A stretch of 64,000 nucleotides of DNA from Microbacterium sp. zg-B185 (GTDB lineage Bacteria; Actinomycetota; Actinomycetes; Actinomycetales; Microbacteriaceae). The translations under genes and the position numbers were made by a program. Shown here in pieces: positions 1-6,958 of this stretch. Under the pieces are notes generated by a model. The model did not search any database. It was not told where the DNA came from and saw only the letters and a list, made by a program, of their open reading frames with translations. Every line of letters begins with the position of its first letter. The stretch's first letter is position 1. Location: the NCBI RefSeq assembly GCF_030246885.1, contig NZ_CP126739.1, forward strand, positions 682,001-746,000, given 5' to 3'.

Positions 1-1
1 C

Positions 2-522
2 TTCGTCGGGACCGCGGTCGGGATCGTGCGGACGACGCTGGTGCCGCTCGGCGACGGGACGGCCTGCACCGAGGAGGAGACGTACCGCGATGCGCGGACG
101 GTGCGGCTGCCCCGTGCCGGCCAGCCGTGGGAGGTGGTCGGCGTCGTCGTCCCGGCGCCGCTGCCCGAACAGGAGGGACGCTTCCTGATGTGCGCGGTGA
201 GCGATACGCCGGCGCGGCATCCGTCCTGTTCCAGGTGGACCGGACCCCGCCGGTCTACGCCGCCGACGCGCGGGTCGAGCCGCTGAGCGACGGCGGCGTG
301 GTGATCCGCCCTTCCCTGCACCCGCCCGAGCTGACATCGCTGCGGTGGCGGTGGGGCGCGGCGGGGTCCGTGGACTGTGACGACAGCGCGGCCATCACCG
401 ACTCCGCCGTCGCGCCGCTGCGTCTGCAGGCCGGTGACCTGCCGGCGGTGTACTGCGTGTACGGCCTGGATGCCGCGGGCAATCGCACCCCGGTCACCCG
501 GATCGACATCCCCGCGCCCTGA
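2..522 (+). pseudogene. 3' part of an exported-type protein, interrupted by a frameshift
   Basis: The reading frame enters from the left edge and makes sense in frame 2 up to about base 205 (…FLMCAVSD). It continues sensibly only in frame 1 from base 205 (YAGAASVLFQVDRTPP…) to the TGA at 520-522. Restoring one base near 203-206 would join the halves as MCAVSD-YAGAASV. The C-terminal ~100 residues contain three cysteines and a YCVYGLDAAGNRT segment typical of bacterial Ig/fibronectin-like extracellular domains, so an exported protein is likely. The N-terminus lies outside the window and I cannot name the family. Either a true -1 frameshift or a sequencing error fits. A hairpin follows the stop directly, supporting 522 as the real 3' end. 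Confidence 0.55.
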
Positions 523-523
523 G

Positions 524-546
524 ACCGGCGCCGCTTCAGCGCCGGT
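524..546 (+). terminator. Hairpin terminator after the frameshifted gene
   Basis: A perfect 8-bp stem, ACCGGCGC/GCGCCGGT, encloses a 7-nt loop and begins two bases after the stop codon at 520-522. There is no clear U-run, which is common for actinobacterial terminators. Confidence 0.5.
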
Positions 547-565
547 TCAGCGCGGATGGGCCACG

Positions 566-652
566 ATGGAGCGATGCGACTCCGACCGCGGCGACGGCGA
601 GGATGTCGAGGTCGAACTGGACGGGGACTTCGCCGTCGTACAGACCGAATGA
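566..652 (+). CDS. Possible 28-aa acidic small ORF
   Basis: ATG at 566 opens a 28-residue frame ending at TGA 650-652 (starts MERCDSDRGDGEDVEVE, ends VVQTE). It is strongly acidic, unlike the arginine-rich shadow frames around it, and sits between a terminator and the convergent ABM gene. No Shine-Dalgarno sequence of note precedes it. It may equally be chance or the remnant of a longer gene. I do not recognise it. Confidence 0.15.
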   Translation: MERCDSDRGDGEDVEVELDGDFAVVQTE

Positions 653-662
653 GCCCGGGCGG

Positions 663-962
663 TCAGGCCTCGATCGTGAAGCGCTCCAGCGACGGCCGCT
701 CGGCGATGACCTCGGCCAGGCCGGCGACTCCGCCCTCGGGCGTCGCCCGGAACGAGCGATAGGCCTGCTCCGACGCATCGTCGGACCAGATCTCGTAGAG
801 CGTCCACAGGCCGGGGCGCTCCGGATCGCGGAGGATGTCCAGCTGCTCGAGCCCCGCGAAGGTGCGGGTCGTGTCGAGCATGTCCTTCACGATCGCCGGA
901 ACGCGCTCCAGCGCATCCTCGCGGAAGGTGAACCGCACCAGGGCGGCGATCCGCTCACTCAC
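663..962 (-). CDS. Antibiotic-biosynthesis-monooxygenase (ABM) fold protein
   Basis: This 99-aa protein has the single alpha/beta ferredoxin-like ABM domain. A first strand (IAALVRFTFRED) is followed by a helix, a long strand (LWTLYEIWSDDASEQAYR) in the position of the ABM ExW signature, and a C-terminal strand (SLERFTIEA). Such proteins act as small cofactor-free monooxygenases, heme- or quinone-modifying enzymes, or simple ligand binders, so no substrate can be given. It follows the 71-aa CxxC gene with a 3-base gap and is surely co-transcribed with it. The shared promoter region carries the window's 17-bp palindrome at 1266-1282. Its position downstream of mftF makes a link to mycofactocin-dependent redox metabolism possible but unproven. 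Confidence 0.8.
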   Translation of the reverse strand: MSERIAALVRFTFREDALERVPAIVKDMLDTTRTFAGLEQLDILRDPERPGLWTLYEIWSDDASEQAYRSFRATPEGGVAGLAEVIAERPSLERFTIEA

Positions 963-965
963 GGA

Positions 966-1181
966 TCAGTGTTCTTCGGGGTACTCGAGCGTGATCTGCT
1001 CGGCCGGCACGTCCAGCGCCTGGGCGAGCAGTCCGGTCATGACGACCTTGGGCACCAGGCAGTCCTCGCAGATGCCTTCGCCCGCGGAGATGACAGCCTT
1101 GGTCTTGCCGTCGGCGGTCTCGACCGAGAGCGAGTAGCCGTCCACGGAGAGCATTGTCTGCAGTTCATCGAGTGTTGCCAT
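966..1181 (-). CDS. 71-aa conserved small protein with a CxxC pair
   Basis: The ATG at 1181 was chosen because the residues upstream (arginine/proline rich) look non-coding and MATLDELQTML starts a clean small domain. The protein is 71 aa and acidic, with one CxxC motif in the segment GEGICEDCLVPK and a following helix (MTGLLAQALDV) ending in EYPEEH. The cysteine pair could bind a metal or be redox active. I do not recognise a named family. It is the first gene of a two-gene unit with the ABM protein, starting 47 bases downstream of the mftF stop on the same strand. A regulon palindrome lies about 93 bases upstream of the start, overlapping the end of mftF territory, so this pair appears to have its own promoter. 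Confidence 0.7.
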   Translation of the reverse strand: MATLDELQTMLSVDGYSLSVETADGKTKAVISAGEGICEDCLVPKVVMTGLLAQALDVPAEQITLEYPEEH

Positions 1182-1228
1182 CGGTCTCACGCTTCCTGGG
1201 TCGGTTCGAGGCGGCGTCGGCCGCACCT

Positions 1229-2683
1229 CTATTGAGCGCCATCGATCCCCGCTTTTCGATGCACCTTTCCGCTCAGCGGAAGACCGGCGCGGCGGTCCGA
1301 CACGATTGCGGGGACCAGTGCGCGGAAGCTGCGTCGCCTCAGACAGCCCAGCCACACCCCGGTTCCGTAGGCGATGTCATCCAGCCGGCGGGCGAGCAGA
1401 AAGCGGAACGGATCCAGACCGCGGCGCAGGCGGCTGTATTCCACCAGCCCGTCGGCCACGGCCATGATGCCGATGATCCAGCGTGCGCGTCGCGAGCAGA
1501 GCACGGCCACGGCGCCGATGGGCCACCAGTGCCGCAACGCCAGGGCCGACGCCTGGGTGAGCGCGGCGATCACTCCGCCGCCGACCAGGCGCACGGCCAG
1601 AGCGCGGGAGCGGGTGGTCGAGCTCAGCCGGCGGTGCACGCGCCACGCCGCGACGCCGCTCACCGCAGCCGCGGCCGGAAGCGACCACCGGCGGGCGGCG
1701 AGCAGGCACACCAGCACCGCAATGGTCCACGGTCGCAGAATCGCCGGCGGGATCGCGGCCGGATGCACGGGTGCCAGGTCGGCGGCCCCCGTGCCGTAGA
1801 ACAGCTTGCGGCGAAACCACGGGCCGAAGCGCTGCCGATGCTCGTGCTCGACGACGACCCGGGGCTCGTACCGCACCCGCCAGCCCTGCTCGCAGAGCCG
1901 CCAGACCAGGTCCACGTCCTCCGCCACGCGCATCCCGTCGGTGAAGCCCGCCGCCAGCACCTCGCGACGGCCGATCAGACAGGTGCTCGACATCCACGAG
2001 ACCGCAGAGCGCGGCCGCACCAGCGCCGGACGGATGCCGAGATCGACCGACGCCCGTGAGTTCTCGTAGCGCGCGATCCAGGTCTGCGGGTGCGGCGTGC
2101 CCACCACCCGGGGGCCCACCAGCGCCAGCTCCGGGTCGGCGAAGTGGCGCAGCATCCGCTCCAGGGCATCCGCGGTGACGACCACGTCCGAGTCGACGAA
2201 CGCCACGAACGGGGTCTCGGCCTGCCCCAGCCCGGCATTGCGGGCGCTCGCCGGTCCCACGTTGCGGTCCAGGCGCAGCAGTTCGGCCCCGGCGCTGGCC
2301 ACGACCTGGTGCAGGGCGGTCGCCGCCGGCTCCGGCGTGCCGTCGTCGACGACGAGCACGCGCACGCCCTGCAATCCGGACAGCAGCCGCTGCAGAGCGG
2401 CCGACCTACCGAGCACGGGAATGACGACGGTGAGCTGGTCCAGCGCGACTGCAGGCAGGGTCTCGGGGTCGGGGTGCGCGAGTCCGGCCTCCAGCAGCCG
2501 CGCGGCAAGCTGCCGGGAGGTGGGATCGCAGGCCGCGACCCGCGAGTCGCGCACGAACTCGAAGGCCCGTGGGCTCAGCCGCAGGACACGCGTGGGCGCC
2601 CCGCCGACCAGCACCCGCCCCCCGTCATAGCGCCACACCTCGGCGCCCACCACCACGTCCAATCCTTCGGGCGCGAGCTTCAC
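1229..2683 (-). CDS. mftF: Mycofactocin glycosyltransferase MftF
   Basis: This family-2 glycosyltransferase attaches the beta-1,4-glucose chain to (pre)mycofactocin. The 484-aa protein starts at GTG 2683, sharing GTGA with the mftE stop, which fixes the start. An N-terminal PqqD-like segment (~1-75, including GGRVLVGGAPTRVLRLSP) precedes the GT-A domain (~84-310). The GT-A domain carries VVDDGT near 111-116 and the metal-binding FVDSDV near 162-167, and later a helical C-terminus with several hydrophobic stretches (such as WTIAVLVCLLAARRW), consistent with membrane association. This architecture and length are usual for MftF. It is the last biosynthetic gene of the mftABCDEF operon. The stop at 1229-1231 is followed closely by a new promoter region. 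Confidence 0.93.
   Translation of the reverse strand: MKLAPEGLDVVVGAEVWRYDGGRVLVGGAPTRVLRLSPRAFEFVRDSRVAACDPTSRQLAARLLEAGLAHPDPETLPAVALDQLTVVIPVLGRSAALQRLLSGLQGVRVLVVDDGTPEPAATALHQVVASAGAELLRLDRNVGPASARNAGLGQAETPFVAFVDSDVVVTADALERMLRHFADPELALVGPRVVGTPHPQTWIARYENSRASVDLGIRPALVRPRSAVSWMSSTCLIGRREVLAAGFTDGMRVAEDVDLVWRLCEQGWRVRYEPRVVVEHEHRQRFGPWFRRKLFYGTGAADLAPVHPAAIPPAILRPWTIAVLVCLLAARRWSLPAAAAVSGVAAWRVHRRLSSTTRSRALAVRLVGGGVIAALTQASALALRHWWPIGAVAVLCSRRARWIIGIMAVADGLVEYSRLRRGLDPFRFLLARRLDDIAYGTGVWLGCLRRRSFRALVPAIVSDRRAGLPLSGKVHRKAGIDGAQ
1266..1282. promoter_or_regulatory. Regulon palindrome, site 1 (TTTCCG-CTCAG-CGGAAG)
   Basis: One of seven 17-bp sites of form YTTYCG-N5-YGRAAG in the window. 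The arms here match in all but the outermost pair. It lies in the last codons of mftF, centred about 93 bases upstream of the 71-aa CxxC gene, a spacing similar to the other sites. Likely an operator; the IclR-type protein encoded at 8476-9276 is the best candidate binder. Confidence 0.6.
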
Positions 2684-3429
2684 GGCTGCTGCCTCGCGGC
2701 GGGGGACCCGCTCAGGGCTGCCCCCGTCGTGACCGTGCCGGTGCCCGCGACCGATTCGGCGACCTCGCGGATCATGCGGTCCAGGATGGCGGCGCCTTCC
2801 GCCGCGGTCGCCCCGCGCGGATCGCCCAGGACCCCGTTCGCGCTCACTGCATCCACGCCCCCGCGCCGCAGGCGGGGGAGCAGCTCGGGAACGGATGCCG
2901 TGACCCCCGGCTCCGCGGCATCCATCAGCACCCGGTGCGGAGCAAGATGGAGCATGATGCTGGTCTCCGGCCTGCCCGCGTGCACATCGCCGTGCCGGCA
3001 GGGGTGCCAGCTCACGGCGGTCGCCTCCTGGGCGAGGGTGGCCATCGCGGCGGTCAGGGCATCGGTGTTCCCGCCGTGGCCGTTGACGAAGACGATCCGT
3101 CCGGCCCACCCCCGCGCGGACCGGCAGAACTCCACGAGCGTCCGCGTGAGCGCATCGGTCCCGACCGAGACGGTGCCGGCGAAGCGCTGATGCTCGCCGC
3201 TGGCTCCGTATGCGATCGCGGGGGCGATCACAGTGGGCTGCGCAAGACGGCGGGCCACGCCGTCGCAGACGGCGCTCGCGATCGCCGTGTCGACGTCGAG
3301 GGGCAGATGGGGCCCGTGCTGCTCGGTCGAGCCCAGCGGGACCAGCAGCGTCACGTCCCGCGGCACGCGTGGCCACGGAACGTCCGCGAGGGGGAGCGGC
3401 GGCGAGCCGGCCCCCGGCCCCGCCGTCAT
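2680..3429 (-). CDS. mftE: Mycofactocin precursor peptide peptidase MftE
   Basis: MftE is a creatininase-family metallopeptidase that cuts the MftC-modified MftA peptide to release the C-terminal Val-Tyr-derived dipeptide (AHDP). The ATG at 3429 overlaps the mftD stop (ATGA), giving 249 aa, the usual family length. Metal-site motifs of the creatininase fold are visible: GSTEQHGPHLPLDVDT near the N-terminus (Glu, His, Asp ligands) and VNGHGGN around residue 120-130. A conserved GEHQRFAGTVS segment lies between them. It is fourth after mftA in a chain of overlapping genes (B-C and D-E-F overlap by 4 bases), so translation is probably coupled. Nothing in the sequence suggests loss of function. 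Confidence 0.93.
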   Translation of the reverse strand: MTAGPGAGSPPLPLADVPWPRVPRDVTLLVPLGSTEQHGPHLPLDVDTAIASAVCDGVARRLAQPTVIAPAIAYGASGEHQRFAGTVSVGTDALTRTLVEFCRSARGWAGRIVFVNGHGGNTDALTAAMATLAQEATAVSWHPCRHGDVHAGRPETSIMLHLAPHRVLMDAAEPGVTASVPELLPRLRRGGVDAVSANGVLGDPRGATAAEGAAILDRMIREVAESVAGTGTVTTGAALSGSPAARQQP

Positions 3430-4610
3430 CCGACCGGTGTGCCCAGGCGGCGCGTGAATCCCGGCGGGACCCACAGGTCGTCGGGGTTGAGATCGCGCAC
3501 CGAGGAGTGGCCGAGCCCGAGCACCGCGGAATCGAGTCCGCCCCGCAGGATGTCCAGGACGTTCTCCACTCCGCCCTGACCGTTCGCGGCGAGACCCCAC
3601 AGGTATGCGCGTCCGATCATGACGGCCTTGGCGCCCAGCGCGAGCGCCTTGGCGACGTCGCTGCCGCGGCGGATGCCACCGTCGAGGAGGACCTCGATCT
3701 GATCGCCCACGGCGGCCGCGATGTCCGGCAGGAGCCGGATGGACGCGGGGGTGGAATCGAGGTTGTTCCCGCCGTGGTTGGAGACGGAGATCGCGCTCAT
3801 CCCCGCGTCGACGGCCCGCAGCGCGTCATCGACGCGGGTGATGCCCTTGAGCATGACGGGACCGTCCCATTGCTCGCGCAGCCAGGCCAGATCCTCCCAG
3901 GTCGCGGGCGGGGTGGAGATCCACTCGCCGTACGCGCCGAAGAAGGTCGGGGCCGGCTCGTCGCCGATCACGAGGTTCGGCACGGTCAGATCCGGAAGCG
4001 TTCCGCGCTTGAGGTACTCCGCCAGCCACGCCGGCTTGGTGATCGCGAACGGCGCGAACTCGGCCATCGCGCGCAGGCTCAGCTTCTCCGGAATGTGCGG
4101 ACTGCCCCAGTCCCGGCCGTTGGAGAAGGACCAGTCCAGGGTGAGGATGATGGCCTTCACGCCCGACGCGCGCGCTCGATCGAGGCGGGCGGCGATCGTG
4201 TCGCGGCTGCCCTGCCAGTACACCTGGTAGTTCAGCTTGTCGGTGACGGCGCCGACCTCTTCGACCGACTTGCTCGCGAAGGAGCTCAGCGACATCGCGG
4301 TGCCGCGGTTGGCGGCGGCGCGCGCCACCGCGACCTCACCATCGGGGTGGACCGCCTGGACGCCGGTGGGCGAGATCAGCACCGGCAGCGCCAGGTCCAT
4401 CCCGAGCACGTTGACGGAGAGATCGCGTGCGGACGACATTCCCGCGACGCGCGGCGCCAGCCCGAGCTCGGAGAACGCCGCCGTGTTGTCGGCGTACGTG
4501 GTCCCCTTCTCGGAGCCGGCCAGGAGGGCGGAGTAGACGGGGGCAGGCAGGCGCTTGCGAGCGCGTCGCTGAGCCACCGCCACGGTTTCGAACCAGGCGT
4601 TGCGGGGCAT
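3426..4610 (-). CDS. mftD: Pre-mycofactocin synthase MftD (FMN-dependent)
   Basis: MftD belongs to the FMN alpha-hydroxyacid dehydrogenase fold (TIM barrel) and oxidises AHDP to pre-mycofactocin, forming the redox-active alpha-keto amide. The protein is 394 aa from ATG 4610. The active-site loop reads SNHGGNNLD at about residues 277-285, where lactate- and glycolate-type enzymes have SNHGGRQLD. The arginine that binds the substrate carboxylate is therefore absent, fitting a non-hydroxyacid substrate. FMN phosphate-binding segments LLDGGIRRGSD and VMIGRAYLWG follow. Only 13 bases separate it from mftC upstream, and it overlaps mftE by 4 bases. Confidence 0.93.
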   Translation of the reverse strand: MPRNAWFETVAVAQRRARKRLPAPVYSALLAGSEKGTTYADNTAAFSELGLAPRVAGMSSARDLSVNVLGMDLALPVLISPTGVQAVHPDGEVAVARAAANRGTAMSLSSFASKSVEEVGAVTDKLNYQVYWQGSRDTIAARLDRARASGVKAIILTLDWSFSNGRDWGSPHIPEKLSLRAMAEFAPFAITKPAWLAEYLKRGTLPDLTVPNLVIGDEPAPTFFGAYGEWISTPPATWEDLAWLREQWDGPVMLKGITRVDDALRAVDAGMSAISVSNHGGNNLDSTPASIRLLPDIAAAVGDQIEVLLDGGIRRGSDVAKALALGAKAVMIGRAYLWGLAANGQGGVENVLDILRGGLDSAVLGLGHSSVRDLNPDDLWVPPGFTRRLGTPVG

Positions 4611-4623
4611 TACATGCTCTCTC

Positions 4624-5853
4624 TCAGTTCAGCTGCATGCCCGCGAGCGGGCTCACATTGCACGCCGAGACCGGCGGGGCCGTCGGCCGCTGCATCTCCA
4701 GCTTCAGCGCGACAGGTCGGGGGCGTGGGGGCGAGGTGCGGTGCGAGTGGTCACCACTCGGTTTGGGCCGCTCTCCGGAGGACACCGCGAGGGCGTCGTC
4801 GCCGAAGCCGCGCACGCACTCCGGGTCGGGACCGTCCAGTGGCAGTCCGGTGAAGAACTTGGCGGCCATGCAGCCGCCCCGGCACGTCTCGAAGAACGGG
4901 CAGCTGTTGCAGGCGCCCCCGGTCTGCGGGGCGCGCAGCCGCGTGAACAGCTCGGATTCGCGCCACACCTGGCCGAAGCCGCCCTCGCCGCGGATGTTGC
5001 CGGCCAGGAACTCCTCGTGGATCGCGAACGGGCAGGCGTAGACGTCCCCGATGGGGTCGATGAGGCAGACCACACGACCGGCGCCGCACAGGTTCAGCCC
5101 CGGAAGGCTCCCGCCGAGTGCCGACAGGTGGAAGAACGAGTCGCCCGTGAGCACCTCCTCGCCGTGCGCCAGCAGCCACTGGTACAGCTCGCGCTGCTGC
5201 TCCTGCGTCGGCCGCAGATCGTGCCACGAGTCGGCGCCGCGTCCGGCCGGTCGCAGCCGCGTCAGGCGCAGTTGCGCGCCGTAGCGGTCGGCGATCTCCT
5301 TGAACTCGTCCAGCTGGCCGATGTTGGTCCGCGTGCAGACCACGGACAGCTTGAGCCGCGTCATGCCCGCGGCCGACAGTCGTTCCAGAGCGCGGATCGC
5401 CAGGTCGAAGGACCCCGGTCCGCGGATCGCGTCGTTCACCTCGGCGGTCGCGCCGTCCATCGAGATCTGGATGTCGACGTAGTCGTTCTTCGCGAGCTTC
5501 GCGGCGATCTCGGAGGTGATCCGCACGCCGTTGGTCGAGAACTTGACCCCGATGTCGTGGCTGGTCGCGTAGTCGACGATCTCCCAGAAGTCCGAACGGA
5601 CGGTGGGCTCGCCGCCGCCGATGTTGACGTAGAACACCTGCATCCGCTGAAGCTCGTCGATCACGGCCTTGCACTCGTCAGTGGACAGCTCCCGAGGGTC
5701 GCGTCGTCCCGACGCGGACAGGCAGTGGATGCACGACAGGTTGCACGCGTAGGTCAGTTCCCACGTCAGGCAGATGGGCGAGTTCAGTCCGCTCTCGAAG
5801 TGATCGATCAGGCGTGGCGCGGGAGCCGGGCGGTCCAGGACGACGGCGCTCAT
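4624..5853 (-). CDS. mftC: Mycofactocin radical SAM maturase MftC
   Basis: MftC is a radical SAM/SPASM enzyme that decarboxylates the C-terminal tyrosine of MftA and then cross-links it to the adjacent valine. The 409-aa protein has the CxxxCxxC cluster motif ACNLSCIHC (Cys37, 41, 44), the GGEPT SAM-binding loop, and a cysteine-rich SPASM region (LCGAG…YACPF…CNSCPFFETCRGGC) for auxiliary Fe-S clusters. The C-terminal tail with PPVSACNVSPLAG is also typical of MftC. The start ATG 5853 overlaps the mftB stop (ATGA), and GAGG sits 7 bases before it. Its 3' end is 13 bases from mftD. Confidence 0.95.
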   Translation of the reverse strand: MSAVVLDRPAPAPRLIDHFESGLNSPICLTWELTYACNLSCIHCLSASGRRDPRELSTDECKAVIDELQRMQVFYVNIGGGEPTVRSDFWEIVDYATSHDIGVKFSTNGVRITSEIAAKLAKNDYVDIQISMDGATAEVNDAIRGPGSFDLAIRALERLSAAGMTRLKLSVVCTRTNIGQLDEFKEIADRYGAQLRLTRLRPAGRGADSWHDLRPTQEQQRELYQWLLAHGEEVLTGDSFFHLSALGGSLPGLNLCGAGRVVCLIDPIGDVYACPFAIHEEFLAGNIRGEGGFGQVWRESELFTRLRAPQTGGACNSCPFFETCRGGCMAAKFFTGLPLDGPDPECVRGFGDDALAVSSGERPKPSGDHSHRTSPPRPRPVALKLEMQRPTAPPVSACNVSPLAGMQLN

Positions 5854-6125
5854 GCCGCCACCTCGACGAGCATGTCCGAGTCGCGCAGCGTCGTGATCGC
5901 CCGCAGCATCGCGGGGCGCATCTCGTCGGGCACCGCGGCGACGCCGAGGGCGTCTGCGACCGTGCGGTCGTCCGTGAGTGCGTCGACGACGGCCAGCAGT
6001 GCGGGGGACTTCAGAAACGACAAGCGCCTGGTTCCGAAGTGATACAGCAGCGCACCGAACGGCTCGGGGCGCACCGAGACGCGGTTGTGCAGCCGCAGCA
6101 CGCTGTCGGGTGTGATGTCGGTCAT
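5850..6125 (-). CDS. mftB: Mycofactocin RRE chaperone MftB
   Basis: MftB is the PqqD-like RiPP recognition element that binds MftA and presents it to MftC. Starting at ATG 6125 the protein is 91 aa (MTDITPDSVLRLHNRVSVRPEPFGALLYHFGTRR is its N-terminal part in order: MTDITPDSVL, then a beta-rich segment with RPEPFGALLYH). The length and winged-helix pattern match MftB. The start lies 7 bases beyond the mftA stop with no evident Shine-Dalgarno in between, so it may depend on translational coupling with mftA. It overlaps mftC by 4 bases. Confidence 0.9.
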   Translation of the reverse strand: MTDITPDSVLRLHNRVSVRPEPFGALLYHFGTRRLSFLKSPALLAVVDALTDDRTVADALGVAAVPDEMRPAMLRAITTLRDSDMLVEVAA

Positions 6126-6132
6126 GGCGATG

Positions 6133-6240
6133 TCAGTACACGCCGCACATGCCGTCGATCGACACGTCCTCGACCAGCTCGTTCGCCTCGACCAGCGTGG
6201 CGTCGGCATCTGCGGGGGCAGGAGTGGTGATTGCGTCCAT
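6133..6240 (-). CDS. mftA: Mycofactocin precursor peptide MftA
   Basis: This 35-aa peptide starts MDAITTPAPADADATLVE and ends with the diagnostic mycofactocin core IDGMCGVY. The final Val-Tyr becomes the redox cofactor after MftC decarboxylation and cross-linking and MftE cleavage. The acidic ELVEDVS region before the core is the usual leader. The start ATG at 6238-6240 has an excellent AAGGAGG at 6251-6257 on the same strand. It is the first gene of the mft operon, facing mftR across an 85-bp divergent promoter region that contains a perfect palindrome. The C-terminal residues are intact, so the locus appears functional. Confidence 0.96.
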   Translation of the reverse strand: MDAITTPAPADADATLVEANELVEDVSIDGMCGVY

Positions 6241-6250
6241 GGGTTACTGT

Positions 6251-6257
6251 CCTCCTT
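6251..6257 (-). promoter_or_regulatory. Strong ribosome binding site of mftA
   Basis: On the minus strand AAGGAGG lies 10 bases before the mftA ATG. It is a near-perfect anti-16S match and much stronger than most sites in this window, fitting the need for stoichiometric precursor peptide. Confidence 0.8.
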
Positions 6258-6297
6258 GAGAGTTGCCGTCGGCGGAAAGCGCCGTGCGGTGAGCTTA

Positions 6298-6314
6298 TTG
6301 GCACCGAGTGCCAA
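6298..6314. promoter_or_regulatory. Perfect palindrome between mftA and mftR, probable MftR operator
   Basis: TTGGCAC-CGA-GTGCCAA is a perfect 7-bp inverted repeat with a 3-base centre, ending 11 bases before the mftR ATG (6326) and lying about 58 bases upstream of mftA. On the minus strand the same bases could supply a TTGGCA -35 element. MftR is known to repress mft genes and to respond to long-chain acyl-CoA. That this palindrome is its site here is inference. Confidence 0.65.
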
Positions 6315-6325
6315 AGAAAAGAGTC

Positions 6326-6958
6326 ATGCCGGAGATCTTGGACGACACAGCCCCTCGAGGTCGAGGCCGCGCACGCGCCACCTCGAAAGCCGAACTCGAG
6401 CGCATCGGGCTCGATCTGTTCATCGACCGGGGATTTTCCACGGTCACTGTGGACGATATCGCCGAGGCGGCCGGGATCAGCCGGCGCACGTTCTTCCGCT
6501 ACTACGACTCCAAGAACGACGTCGCCTGGGGCGACTTCTCCCGCCTGATGGAAGGGTTCGCCGAGGCCCTCGGCCGGGCGCCGGCGGACGCGTCGGTCAT
6601 CGCGGCGGTGCGCGACGCGGTCCGCGGGTTCAATCAGGTGCCCGGCGACGAGCTGGACCGGCATCGTCACCGCATGATCATCCTGCTCAAGACGCCCGAA
6701 CTCGTCGCGCATTCGACGGTGCGCTACGCGGCGTGGCGTGGCGTGATCGCCGACTTCGTCGCACGCCGCCTGGGCCTGTCCGCCCGTGACGCCGTCCCGC
6801 AAGCGGTGTCCTGGGCGTGCCTGGGCATCTCGCTGTCGGCGTACGAGCAGTGGATCGAGCGACCGGACGCCGATCTGCTCGCGCTCATCGACGCGTCGTT
6901 CCGGGGACTCCGGGATGTCTTCTCGGCTGTCGTCATCGATGCGGAGGAGACCGCGTGA
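6326..6958 (+). CDS. mftR: TetR-family mycofactocin regulator MftR
   Basis: This 210-aa TetR/AcrR regulator has its N-terminal helix-turn-helix in TVDDIAEAAGISRRTFFRYYDSK, the most conserved part of the family, followed by an all-helical ligand and dimerisation domain. I chose ATG 6326 (MPEILDDTAP) rather than the GTG at 6308, because 6308 falls inside the palindrome and gives a basic extension. A weak AAGAAAAGAG precedes 6326. The gene is divergent from mftA and overlaps mftG by 4 bases (GTGA), so it should control both the biosynthetic operon and mftG. Its likely operator is 6298-6314. MftR homologues are released by acyl-CoA esters. Confidence 0.9.
   Translation: MPEILDDTAPRGRGRARATSKAELERIGLDLFIDRGFSTVTVDDIAEAAGISRRTFFRYYDSKNDVAWGDFSRLMEGFAEALGRAPADASVIAAVRDAVRGFNQVPGDELDRHRHRMIILLKTPELVAHSTVRYAAWRGVIADFVARRLGLSARDAVPQAVSWACLGISLSAYEQWIERPDADLLALIDASFRGLRDVFSAVVIDAEETA

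Noticed and set aside
1229..3376. A 715-aa fusion of mftE-like and mftF frames
   Set aside because: The upstream third is an arginine/proline-rich antisense-type translation of mftE DNA in another frame. The GTGA overlap at 2680-2683 sets the true mftF start.
6262..6278. An eighth regulon palindrome near mftA (GTTGCC-N5-CGGAAA)
   Set aside because: The left arm keeps only the TT and one C of the consensus YTTYCG. I cannot separate it from chance.
6308..6325. GTG 6308 as the mftR start
   Set aside because: It lies inside the operator palindrome, adds only a lysine-rich tail and lacks a ribosome site. ATG 6326 starts the usual TetR-type N-terminus.
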